Assembly: GCF_009857135.1 (NCBI RefSeq)
Contig: NZ_CP047318.1
Span: 620,001 to 684,000 of the forward strand
DNA from: Streptomyces sp. HM190
GTDB lineage: Bacteria > Actinomycetota > Actinomycetes > Streptomycetales > Streptomycetaceae
DNA: 64,000 nt
Direction: 5' to 3'
The notes under the pieces were generated by a model. The model made no database searches, had not been told where the DNA came from, and saw nothing but the letters and a program-made list of their open reading frames with translations. Position 1 is the stretch's first letter, and each line of letters begins with the position of its first letter. Shown in pieces: positions 8,991 through 16,594 of the stretch. Made by a program: the position numbers and the translations under genes.

Positions 8991-10442
8991 GTGACTGTCA
9001 ACGAGGACTCGTTCACCCTTTGGAAGCACCGCGAGGAGATCGCGGAGTCGATGATCCCGATCATCGGGAAGCTGCACCGCGAGCGGGACGTCACGGTCCT
9101 GCTGCACAGCCGCTCCTTGGTGAACAAGTCGGTGGTCAGCATCCTGAAGACGCACCGTTTCGCCCGGCAGATCGCCGGCGTGGAGCTCTCGGTCACCGAC
9201 ACGCTGCCGTTCCTCCAGGCCCTCACCACCCTCGACCTCGGGCCCTCCCAGATCGACATCGGCCTGCTCGCCGAGGCCCACCAGGCCGACGACCGGGGCC
9301 TGTCGGTCGCGGAGTTCACCGCCGAGGCCGTCGCCGGCGCCACCGGCGCCAACAAGATCGAGGGGGCCGAGGGGCGTGACGTCGTCCTCTACGGCTTCGG
9401 CCGCATCGGCCGTCTCGTCGCCCGTCTGCTGATCGAGAAGGCCGGGTCCGGCAACGGTCTGCGGCTGCGCGCCATCGTGGTGCGCGGCGGCGGGCGGGCC
9501 TCCGAGGACATCGTGAAGCGTGCCTCGCTGCTGCGCCGCGACTCCATCCACGGCCAGTTCCAGGGCACGATCACCGTCGACGAGGCGAACAGCACGATCG
9601 TCGCCAACGGCAACACCATCAAGGTGATCTACGCGAACGACCCGTCCGAGGTGGACTACACCGAACACGGCATCAAAAACGCCATCCTCATCGACAACAC
9701 CGGCAAGTGGCGCGACCGCGAGGGCCTGTCACAGCACCTGCGTCCCGGCATCGACAAGGTCGTCCTGACCGCGCCGGGCAAGGGCGACGTCCCGAACATC
9801 GTGCACGGCGTCAACCACGACACGATCAAGCCGGACGAGCAGATCCTGTCCTGCGCGTCCTGCACCACCAACGCGATCGTGCCGCCGCTGAAGGCGATGG
9901 ACGACGAGTTCGGTGTGCTGCGCGGTCACGTGGAGACCGTCCACTCGTTCACCAACGACCAGAACCTGCTGGACAACTACCACAAGTCGGACCGTCGCGG
10001 CCGCTCCGCGCCGCTCAACATGGTCATCACGGAGACGGGCGCCGCCTCGGCCGTCGCCAAGGCGCTGCCCGACCTGAAGGCGCCGATCACCGGCAGCTCG
10101 ATCCGCGTCCCCGTCCCGGACGTGTCGATCGCGATCCTGAGCCTGCGCCTCGGCCGGGAGACCGACCGCGAGGAGGTCCTCGACTACCTCCGGGGCGTCT
10201 CGCTGACCTCGCCGCTCAAGCGCCAGATCGACTTCACCAACGCGCCCGACTCGGTCTCCAGCGACTTCATCGGCTCACGCCACGCCTCGATCGTCGACGC
10301 GGGCGCCACCAAGGTCGACGGCGACAACGCGATCCTCTACCTCTGGTACGACAACGAGTTCGGCTACTCCTGCCAGGTCATCCGGGTCGTCCAGCACGTC
10401 TCCGGCGTGGAGTACCCGACGTACCCGTCCCCGGCGGTCTGA
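8991..10442 (+). CDS. gap: Glyceraldehyde-3-phosphate dehydrogenase with N-terminal extension
   Basis: A 483-residue protein. The GAPDH core starts only near residue 125, with the Rossmann motif YGFGRIGRLVARLL (about 133-146). The catalytic block SCASCTTNAIVPPL places the nucleophilic Cys near 291, and the C-terminus has WYDNEFGYSCQVIRV. The first about 120 residues are a helical extension (FTLWKHREEIAESMIPIIGKL...) not found in the usual about 335-residue glycolytic enzyme. Long GAPDHs of this kind occur as second copies in Streptomyces. It probably oxidises glyceraldehyde-3-phosphate with NAD(P) in the cytoplasm; whether its role is glycolytic, gluconeogenic or accessory is not visible. The GTG start has only a weak GAAAGAT site. 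A strong hairpin follows the gene. Confidence 0.93.
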   Translation: MTVNEDSFTLWKHREEIAESMIPIIGKLHRERDVTVLLHSRSLVNKSVVSILKTHRFARQIAGVELSVTDTLPFLQALTTLDLGPSQIDIGLLAEAHQADDRGLSVAEFTAEAVAGATGANKIEGAEGRDVVLYGFGRIGRLVARLLIEKAGSGNGLRLRAIVVRGGGRASEDIVKRASLLRRDSIHGQFQGTITVDEANSTIVANGNTIKVIYANDPSEVDYTEHGIKNAILIDNTGKWRDREGLSQHLRPGIDKVVLTAPGKGDVPNIVHGVNHDTIKPDEQILSCASCTTNAIVPPLKAMDDEFGVLRGHVETVHSFTNDQNLLDNYHKSDRRGRSAPLNMVITETGAASAVAKALPDLKAPITGSSIRVPVPDVSIAILSLRLGRETDREEVLDYLRGVSLTSPLKRQIDFTNAPDSVSSDFIGSRHASIVDAGATKVDGDNAILYLWYDNEFGYSCQVIRVVQHVSGVEYPTYPSPAV

Positions 10443-10466
10443 CGTCCGGGCAGGGCATCCCACGGT

Positions 10467-10505
10467 CGCGGGGCCGGTCGGACGACACGTCCGACCGGCC
10501 CCGCG
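10467..10505 (+). terminator. Perfect 17-bp hairpin after the GAPDH gene
   Basis: Arms 10467-10483 and 10489-10505 pair without mismatch around the loop GACAC, 24 bases after the GAPDH stop. This is a typical G/C-rich actinomycete terminator. Confidence 0.85.
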
Positions 10506-10653
10506 GTGTGACCGGCGGGGGTCCATGGCACTCGCAGCGCCGTGAACGGACGAGGCGAGGAACGGAAACGGTGCTCGACCGTGTCGCCGTGCACACGGCG
10601 GGCGTGACCCGTACCGTGCCGGAGGTCTCGGCCCACGGCGGCGGGCCCGTCCC

Positions 10654-10923
10654 GTGCCGGGGATCACCGGTCCGTACGCGGACTTCCTGCGGCGCACCGC
10701 CTGCGCCGTCGGCCTGTACAGCCGGACCCGGTTCTCCGCGACCGGCGACGCTCGCGACGCCGACATCGCGCTGCGGGAGGCCGTCGAGGAGCGGTCCTGC
10801 GCTCTCGACGAACTGCACCGCCGGGTGCCCGACGCCGTGCGGGACGACCCGGACGCCCTCAGCGCCCACGGCACCCTGCTCGCGCAGGCCCGCCGGTCGG
10901 CCGATCAGGTCGTCCGGCGGTGA
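10654..10923 (+). CDS. Small helical hypothetical protein
   Basis: An 89-residue reading frame with normal Streptomyces codon bias, GTG start, no clear ribosome site. The product is predicted mostly helical and charged (FLRRTACAVGLYSRTRF, then ADIALREAVEERSCALDELHRRVPDAV). It has no signal peptide or membrane segment and matches no family I recognise. It sits alone between the GAPDH terminator and the convergent phosphatase gene, whose stop is 15 bases away. It could be a spurious frame; the codon bias and amphipathic pattern favour a real but minor gene. Confidence 0.45.
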   Translation: MPGITGPYADFLRRTACAVGLYSRTRFSATGDARDADIALREAVEERSCALDELHRRVPDAVRDDPDALSAHGTLLAQARRSADQVVRR

Positions 10924-10938
10924 CGCGGGCCCGGCCGG

Positions 10939-12213
10939 TCACAGGTCGATGATCACGAGGGCGGTGTCGTCGGTGGCGCCGCTCACGGGGAGCAGATCGA
11001 GCAGGAGGGCGTCGGCGAGTTCCTCCGCATCGGACCGGCGATGGCGGGTGAGGGCGTCGGCCAGGCGGGCCAGACCGGTGTCGATGTCCTCGACACGGCG
11101 CTCGATCAGCCCGTCCGTGTATAGGACGAGGGTGTCGCCCGCGGCGAAGCCCACGGTGGCCTGTGGGCGGGCCACCCGGTCGGGCCGGGCGCCGAGCGGC
11201 GGGTCGGTCGCCCGGTCGAGGAAGGTGACCGTGCCGTCCGCGCGGAGCAGCGCGGGCGGCAGATGGCCCGCGCTGCTGTAGGTGATGGTGTGGTCGGTCC
11301 AGTCGATGCAGGTCTGGACGACGGTGGTGTTCTCGGCGCCCTCGACGGAGTCGGCGTACAGACCGAGGGCGTCCAGCGCCTCGGCGGGTCCGTCCGCGAC
11401 GAGGGAGGCGGCGCTGAGCGCGCTGCGCAGCTGGCCCATGGCGCAGGCGGCGGGCAGGCCGTGCCCGACGACGTCGCCCACGGCGACAGCGATCCGGTCC
11501 TCGCCGGCCATGTCCACGAGGTCGTACCAGTCGCCGCACACGTTCAGCGCGCCGGTGGCCGGCCGGTAGCGCACCGCCGCGCGGTGGTGGCGGACGGGGC
11601 CGGGCGCGGGCAGCATCGCCCGCTGCAGGGCGAGGGCGACCTCGCGTTCCCGGGCGTGCGCCCGGCGGAGGCGTTCGTTGACCTCCTGCAGTTCACGGGC
11701 GCGGGTGTACAGCTCGGCCTCCAGGACCCGGGCCCGGTCGCCCAGCGGTCTGGCACGGGCCCGGATCAGCTCGGTGACCTCCTCCACCTTGTGGATCAGC
11801 AGCACCACGCTGCCGTCGGGGCCGAGCAGCGGGGCGTTCACCGGGGACCAGTAGCGCTCCTCCCACTCGCCGGGCCGCTCCGCCGACTCCACGTCGTAGC
11901 GCTGGAGCGCCATGGCGTCCCGTTCGCCGCTCTCGACCACCCGGGCCAGGGACGCCGCCAGGTTCCGCATCCCGGTGGCGCCGGAGTCGCTGGGGTTGTC
12001 GGGGAACACGTCGAACAGGTACCGGCCCACCACCTGTTCCCTGGTGCGGCCGGACTGCCGCAGGAACTCGTCGTTCGCGTCCGCGTAGATCAGATCGGGC
12101 GTCAGGAGTGCCACCATGCCGGGCAGCGCCTGGAACACCGCCGCGTAGTCCGTCTCCGTCTCCGCCATGGTTCGCCGCCTCAGCGTCCGTGCCAGTCCTG
12201 CGATCTCCACCAT
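10939..12213 (-). CDS. PAS-domain SpoIIE-type serine phosphatase (PP2C)
   Basis: A 424-residue cytoplasmic protein. An N-terminal PAS domain (about residues 25-150, LPGMVALLTPDLIYADANDEFLR) is followed by a coiled-coil linker (LGDRARVLEAELYTRARELQEVNERLRRAH, about 160-200). A PP2C/SpoIIE phosphatase domain then follows, with metal-binding signatures GDWYDL, VGDVVGHGLPAA and the terminal GATDDTALVIIDL. Such proteins dephosphorylate anti-sigma-factor antagonists and act in partner-switching control of sigma factors. ATG at 12213 is used. A second ATG at 12168 (MAETETD) is equally plausible and removes only a short arginine-rich stretch. It lies 103 bases downstream of the exopolysaccharide operon on the same strand and could be cotranscribed, though no function connects them. 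Confidence 0.92.
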   Translation of the reverse strand: MVEIAGLARTLRRRTMAETETDYAAVFQALPGMVALLTPDLIYADANDEFLRQSGRTREQVVGRYLFDVFPDNPSDSGATGMRNLAASLARVVESGERDAMALQRYDVESAERPGEWEERYWSPVNAPLLGPDGSVVLLIHKVEEVTELIRARARPLGDRARVLEAELYTRARELQEVNERLRRAHAREREVALALQRAMLPAPGPVRHHRAAVRYRPATGALNVCGDWYDLVDMAGEDRIAVAVGDVVGHGLPAACAMGQLRSALSAASLVADGPAEALDALGLYADSVEGAENTTVVQTCIDWTDHTITYSSAGHLPPALLRADGTVTFLDRATDPPLGARPDRVARPQATVGFAAGDTLVLYTDGLIERRVEDIDTGLARLADALTRHRRSDAEELADALLLDLLPVSGATDDTALVIIDL

Positions 12214-12316
12214 AGGATCCTGCGGCCGGGACGGCGCGTCCCCGGCATCGGCGAAAGCGGCAGCTCACCTCTTGTGTCCGGAGGGGGCGCGGAGCGACCG
12301 GGCGGCGCGCGGGCAC

Positions 12317-13111
12317 TCAGCAGGGCTTGCGCCATGCGTCCAGCTCCGGGCGTTTGACCATCGAGGACAGCCGCAGCCGCCGGGACTCCGCGCAGAAGGC
12401 GCCCCTCGGTTCGGTGTACTCGACGTGGAACACGGCCTTGCCGGCCGCGATGAACGGGCTGAGGTCGGCGCACTCGTCGTACTGGGCGCACTCCTCGTTG
12501 ACCGCGAAGTCGAAGTGGGCCAGCAGTTGGGGGATCTGCGGGAGGTCGTTCTTCAGGCCCACCGACAGGCCCCGCTCATGGGCGATGTCGGCGATCATGC
12601 GGTTGTAGGCGAGCTGGTCACGGGCGGTGAGCGGGAAGCCGGTGTCGTTGCCGTAGCCCTCGACCAGGTCGGGTTCGACGGCGTCGAAGCCCTTGTCCCG
12701 GCACATGTCGAAGCGGCGTTCCATGAGCGGCCGCAGGACGTCCAGCCGCCGGATGTCCAGCCACCGTTCACCGGCCCAGCCGTTGGGCTCGCCGAGCACC
12801 GAGCGGGGGAAGGCGTCCTTGTCGGGCCGGAAGTCCTCCCAGGCGCCCACATTGACGTAGCAGATGACCTTGCGGCCGTCGCGGTGCAGCCGGGCCACGT
12901 CCGCCGCGGAGTTCTCGAAGCCGTCGATGTCGTAGACCGGCACGTCCGCCGACGGGTCGACCTTCCCGTCCAGCTGCCACTGCCAGGCGAGACCGGGACG
13001 GGGCAGCCACCGTTCGCCGGACGGACGGTCCGGGGTGTCGCCGCAGCCCGCGAGCGCCGAAGCCACCAGGGTGAACAGCAGGGTCGTGTACGCCAGTGCC
13101 GTGCGCCTCAT
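12317..13111 (-). CDS. GH114-type lipoprotein (endo-alpha-1,4-polygalactosaminidase-like)
   Basis: A 264-residue exported lipoprotein with a signal peptide and lipobox LAGC near residues 22-25. The mature part is a TIM-barrel of the GH114/TM1410 type: WQWQLDGKVD, VPVYDIDGFENSA, VICYVNVGAWEDFRPD, GFDAVEPDLVEGYGN (acidic pair on a strand end) and GLSVGLKNDLPQ. In the family these positions carry the catalytic acids. GH114 includes the fungal galactosaminogalactan hydrolase Ega3, and the PelA hydrolase is related. The ATG overlaps the preceding gene's stop (ATGA), so it is translationally coupled as the last gene of the exopolysaccharide operon. Activity on an aminogalactose polymer is inference. 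Confidence 0.85.
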   Translation of the reverse strand: MRRTALAYTTLLFTLVASALAGCGDTPDRPSGERWLPRPGLAWQWQLDGKVDPSADVPVYDIDGFENSAADVARLHRDGRKVICYVNVGAWEDFRPDKDAFPRSVLGEPNGWAGERWLDIRRLDVLRPLMERRFDMCRDKGFDAVEPDLVEGYGNDTGFPLTARDQLAYNRMIADIAHERGLSVGLKNDLPQIPQLLAHFDFAVNEECAQYDECADLSPFIAAGKAVFHVEYTEPRGAFCAESRRLRLSSMVKRPELDAWRKPC

Positions 13112-13773
13112 CGTTCGGTGCTCCCGGTCAGCGCGGGCGTCAGCCGGGCCCACGGGTTGGGTGGTTCGCCGGTGACGGGGCCGCAGACGCCCGCGCCCCG
13201 ATCGTGCGCGGTGCGCACGGCGAGCGGGACGAGCGCCTCGGGCACCCCGTAGACGAGGTGGCACAGCCGTTCGGGCAGGTGGCGGGCGGTCCACGCCGGT
13301 CTGCTGAACGACGACACGTACGTCGACCAGTGGCCTTCGAAGGTGACGGTCAGGTCGGCGAGGCGGGCGTAGCCGGGCGCCGGGTGGACGCCGGGGTTGA
13401 GGACGACCGTCTCCGCGCCGAGGCGGCGCAGCGCGCGCACCAGCCGCCGACAGGCGGGCAGGCCGTCCGGGGTGGCGGTCACCTGGTCGAGGAAGCAGCC
13501 GTCGGCCGCGTACCACTCCCGGTGGCGGCGGACGTCGTCGGCGATCTCGGCGCGGTCGCGCATCCCGTAGTCGGTGTCGACGTAGCCGAGGAGGCGGGCC
13601 CCGGCCCCGCGCAGGGCGGCGGCGGCCGCGCCGAACGCGGGGTCGGGGCGGTCGCCCGGCCCGTTCGCCGGGTTGAGGACGACCGCGTAGGTGCGGGTCG
13701 CGGCCGTGATCAGCCGGTGCCAGGCCCCCGGGTCCTCGGCCGGGTGGACGTAGAGGGGCACGAGCAGGCTCAC
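13108..13773 (-). CDS. Spherulin-4-type protein (Sph3/GH135-like)
   Basis: A 221-residue protein starting with GTG, which overlaps the upstream epimerase stop by 4 bases. It begins directly with the conserved SLLVPLYVHP strand of the spherulation-specific family 4 and continues with YAVVLNPANGPG, LLGYVDTDYGMR, GCFLDQVTATP, VVLNPGVHPAPGY, LTVTFEGHWSTYVS and HLVYGVP. These are the ordered barrel-strand motifs of this family, whose fungal member Sph3 is the founder of GH135 and is required for galactosaminogalactan synthesis. The acidic residues of YVDTDYG and FLDQV are candidate catalytic acids. No signal peptide is visible, so it may act in the cytoplasm or use another export route. Its neighbour is a second candidate hydrolase. 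Confidence 0.85.
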   Translation of the reverse strand: MSLLVPLYVHPAEDPGAWHRLITAATRTYAVVLNPANGPGDRPDPAFGAAAAALRGAGARLLGYVDTDYGMRDRAEIADDVRRHREWYAADGCFLDQVTATPDGLPACRRLVRALRRLGAETVVLNPGVHPAPGYARLADLTVTFEGHWSTYVSSFSRPAWTARHLPERLCHLVYGVPEALVPLAVRTAHDRGAGVCGPVTGEPPNPWARLTPALTGSTER

Positions 13774-14738
13774 CGGTGCTCTTCCCAGAGCGCGGTCAGG
13801 GCGTCGTCGAGGGAGTGCTCCGGCCGCCAGCCGAGCGCCTCCTCGGCGGCGGTGACGTCCGAACACTGCCACGACACATCGGCGGACCGCGCGGGCCCCC
13901 CGACACCACCACCGCCAGCACCAGCACCAGCACCAGCACCAGCACCAGCACCAGCACCGACCGTTCCCGCCGGGCTGCCCGGTGGCGTGGTGTTCTCCTC
14001 GACGCGGCCCCGGAACCCTGCCTTGTCGGCCAGGAGGTGGACCAGGTCGCGTACCAGGACCGCCCGGCCGCCGCCGATGTTGAGGATCGGGGGCAGGGGG
14101 CCCGGTGCCGTGGCCGCGAGGGCGGCGGCGCGGGCGACGTCGCGGACGTCGACGAAGTCGCGGTGCGCGGAGAGGTCGCCCAGACGCAGCACCCCGTCCC
14201 GGTCGGTCGTGCGCAGCAGGCGGGCGATCCTGCCGGGCAGTCCGCTCGCCGGCGCCCCCGGACCGACGGGGTTGCCGACGCGCAGGACCACCGCGTCCAG
14301 ACCGGCGCCGGTGACCGCGACCGTGCCGGCCAGCTTCGTGGCGCCGTACGGGGCGGTCGGCCGGGTGGGCGCCGTCTCGGCCGTCCGGGTGCCGGGCGCG
14401 CCGGGCCCGTACTCGGCGGCCGAGCCCAGGTGCACGAGGCGGGCGCCGGGCGCCGCCTCGCGCAGGGCGGCGCACAGGACCGCGGGGCCGCGGGCGTTGA
14501 CCTCCGCGAGGGTCACGGCGTCGCCGCCGGTGGCGCCCGCGCAGTTGACCACGGTGTCCGGTGCGACGGACGCCAGGGCCTTCGCCAGTTGCTCGGGTCG
14601 TACGGTGGCGAGGTCCACGGGGAACTCGGCGGCCGGCGAGCGCCCGCCGCCGAGGACCCGCGCGCCGGGCAGGCTGCGCAGCCGTGCGGCGACGTGGCCG
14701 CCCAGATAGCCGGTGGAACCCAGGACGAGAATGCGCAT
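13770..14738 (-). CDS. NAD-dependent nucleotide-sugar epimerase/dehydratase
   Basis: A 322-residue extended short-chain dehydrogenase. The Rossmann motif is GSTGYLGGHVAARL (residues 7-20). The catalytic region has a Ser and the YGATK pair (Tyr and Lys near 136-140), and the substrate-domain element HRDFVDVRDVARA is typical of UDP-sugar epimerases. The likely substrate is a UDP- or dTDP-hexose, but the exact reaction cannot be read from sequence. Between about residues 261 and 278 there is a low-complexity Gly-Ala run encoded by a hexanucleotide repeat, in a spot where relatives have a surface loop. It is 7 bases downstream of the nucleotidyltransferase gene and overlaps the spherulin-4 gene by 4 bases. 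Confidence 0.9.
   Translation of the reverse strand: MRILVLGSTGYLGGHVAARLRSLPGARVLGGGRSPAAEFPVDLATVRPEQLAKALASVAPDTVVNCAGATGGDAVTLAEVNARGPAVLCAALREAAPGARLVHLGSAAEYGPGAPGTRTAETAPTRPTAPYGATKLAGTVAVTGAGLDAVVLRVGNPVGPGAPASGLPGRIARLLRTTDRDGVLRLGDLSAHRDFVDVRDVARAAALAATAPGPLPPILNIGGGRAVLVRDLVHLLADKAGFRGRVEENTTPPGSPAGTVGAGAGAGAGAGAGAGGGGVGGPARSADVSWQCSDVTAAEEALGWRPEHSLDDALTALWEEHR
13915..13956 (-). repeat. Seven tandem copies of CCAGCA inside the epimerase gene
   Basis: Seven perfect 6-base units on the plus strand (coding strand TGCTGG) encode an alternating Gly-Ala tract. Because the unit is 6 bases, copy-number changes keep the frame and only lengthen or shorten the tract. Confidence 0.95.
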
Positions 14739-14745
14739 GTGGTGC

Positions 14746-15459
14746 TCAGGCTCCCTTGAGCAGAAGCGATTTGCGGGTGGTGAACTCGGCGTTGGCCCGG
14801 TCGTAGTCGTCGGGGCGGCCGATGTCCAGCCAGTACCCGTCGAACTCGTAGGCGTGCGGCTGGTTCCGGGTCCTGATCAGGTCGAGGACCAGTTCGTCGA
14901 AGCCGAGGGGCAGTCCGGGCGTGTAGCCCTCCAGCGTCGAACGGGACACCCCGTAGACGCCCATGGAGACCCGGTAGTCGATGCTGGGCTTCTCGGTGAA
15001 CGCCACGACCCTGCTGGCGTCGGTGGTGAGCACACCGAAGTCGATGTGCACCTTGCGGGCGTACGTGGCGATGGTGAGCGGCGCGCCGGAGTCGCGGTGC
15101 CGGCGCAGGACGTCGGCGTAGTCGAGGTCGGTGAGGATGTCGCCGTTCATCACCAGGAACTCCTCGGGGAGCCGGTCGCGCAGGTTGAGCAGCGGGCCCA
15201 TGGTGCCCAGGGGGCTCTCCTCTGTGGCGTAGTCGACGGTCAGGTCCCACTGGGAGCCGTCGCCGACATAGGCGCGGATGATCTCGCCCAGGTGGCCGAT
15301 GGCGATGGTGCAGTGGGTGAATCCGGCGGTGGAGAGCTGGCGCAGCACGATCTCCAGGATGGCGTGCTGGTCGCCGATGGGGACGAGCGGCTTCGGCAGC
15401 GCGGTCGTGTAGGGCCGCAGCCGTACGCCCTTGCCTCCCGCCAGGATCACTGCGTGCAT
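14746..15459 (-). CDS. Sugar-1-phosphate nucleotidyltransferase
   Basis: A 237-residue nucleotidyltransferase with the signature AVILAGGKGVRLRPYTTALPKPLVPI at the N-terminus (nucleotide and Mg binding), FLVMNGDILTDLDY (metal-binding Asp near 107) and VVAFTEKPSIDYRVSMGVYG. It should activate a hexose-1-phosphate with an NTP in the cytoplasm. It is shorter than RmlA or GalU and resembles the GDP/CDP-hexose type. Upstream is a nucleotide-sugar dehydratase and downstream an epimerase, so the three probably make the donor for the GT4 glycosyltransferase of the same operon. The specific sugar is not deducible. Confidence 0.92.
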   Translation of the reverse strand: MHAVILAGGKGVRLRPYTTALPKPLVPIGDQHAILEIVLRQLSTAGFTHCTIAIGHLGEIIRAYVGDGSQWDLTVDYATEESPLGTMGPLLNLRDRLPEEFLVMNGDILTDLDYADVLRRHRDSGAPLTIATYARKVHIDFGVLTTDASRVVAFTEKPSIDYRVSMGVYGVSRSTLEGYTPGLPLGFDELVLDLIRTRNQPHAYEFDGYWLDIGRPDDYDRANAEFTTRKSLLLKGA

Positions 15460-15528
15460 GGTGCTCCTCCTTCAGGACGTCGTGGACCGCGCGGCCGCGC
15501 CGGCCGAGCGGGTCGTGCCGGACGGGAG

Positions 15529-16530
15529 TCAGATGTTGTAGATCCCGGTCTTGTAGCGGGCGAGGTTGGCCGGGTCGCGGAAGAACTCCACGGTCTCGGC
15601 GAGCCCTTCCTCCAGGGAGTGGGCGGGCTGCCAGCCGGTGGCGGCGGTGAGCCTGCTCGCGTCGGCGACGAGCCGCATGACCTCGGAGTTGGCGGGCCGG
15701 ATGCGGGCGGCGTCCTCGCGGACGTCGAGGGCGGTGTCCATCACCTTGCCGATGAGGGCGACGAGGTCGCCGACCGCGATCTCCCCGCCGGTTCCGGCGT
15801 TGAAGGTGCGGCCCACGACCCGTTCGGCGGGGGCGGTGCCGACGGCGAGGAAGGCCCGCGCGGTGTCCTTGACGAAGGTGAAGTCGCGGGTGGGCCGCAG
15901 GTCGCCGAGGGTGATGGTGCGCTCCCCCGCCGCGACCTGGCCGATGACGGTGGGGATCACCGCGCGCATGGACTGGCGGGGGCCGAAGGTGTTGAACGGC
16001 CGCAGGGTGACCACGGGGGTGTCGAAGCTGGCGTGGTAGCTGTCGGCCAGCCGGTCCCCGCCTGCCTTGGAGGCGGCGTACGGGGACTGGGTGTGGATGG
16101 GGTGGTCCTCGGTGATGGGCACGGTCCGCGCGGTGCCGTACGTCTCGCTGGTGGAGGTGTGCACCAGGCGGGGCGTGCCGAGGGCGCGGACGGCCTCCAG
16201 CACGTTGAGGGTGCCGGTGACGTTGGTGTCCACGTAGCTGTGCGGGGCCTGGTACGAGTACGGGATCGCGATGAGCGCGGCCAGGTGGTAGGCGGTGTCG
16301 GCGCCGTCGAGGAGACCGCGGACGGAGCCGGGGTCGCGGACATCGCCGAGGACGATCTCCACGTGGTCGAGGACGTCGGGGTGGAGGGTCTCCAGCCAGC
16401 CGTACGAGGAGAAGGAGTTGTACTGGGCCATGGCGCGCACACGGTGGCCGGAGGCGACGAGCGCCTCGGTGAGGTGGGAGCCGATGAAGCCCTCGGCTCC
16501 GGTGACGGCGGCGAGCGGTGCGGAGGTCAA
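15529..16530 (-). CDS. NAD-dependent nucleotide-sugar 4,6-dehydratase-like protein
   Basis: A 333-residue extended short-chain dehydrogenase. It has the cofactor motif VTGAEGFIGSHLTEAL (9-24) and HLAALIAIPYSYQAP, which is typical of the LegB/GDP-mannose-dehydratase-like branch. The catalytic triad region is STSETYGTAR, with YAASKAGGD supplying Tyr and Lys (near 151-155). Further blocks are RPFNTFGPRQSMRAVIPT and RDFTFVKDTARAF. It probably forms a 4-keto-6-deoxy or related UDP-sugar. An alternative role is simple C4 epimerisation, since the fold is shared. It begins the nucleotide-sugar part of the operon, 64 bases after the membrane-protein gene. Confidence 0.9.
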   Translation of the reverse strand: MTSAPLAAVTGAEGFIGSHLTEALVASGHRVRAMAQYNSFSSYGWLETLHPDVLDHVEIVLGDVRDPGSVRGLLDGADTAYHLAALIAIPYSYQAPHSYVDTNVTGTLNVLEAVRALGTPRLVHTSTSETYGTARTVPITEDHPIHTQSPYAASKAGGDRLADSYHASFDTPVVTLRPFNTFGPRQSMRAVIPTVIGQVAAGERTITLGDLRPTRDFTFVKDTARAFLAVGTAPAERVVGRTFNAGTGGEIAVGDLVALIGKVMDTALDVREDAARIRPANSEVMRLVADASRLTAATGWQPAHSLEEGLAETVEFFRDPANLARYKTGIYNI

Positions 16531-16594
16531 CGGTGGTGTCCTTCCGGTAGGTCGGATGTGGGGGCTGTGGCGGGGTCATGGGTGAGCGCGGGGC

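Noticed and set aside
12168..12213. A separate small gene upstream of the PAS phosphatase
   Set aside because: It is just the alternative longer N-terminus of the same protein.
13915..13956. Possible CRISPR or minisatellite array
   Set aside because: Six-base units without spacers inside a coding gene; it is a simple coding repeat.
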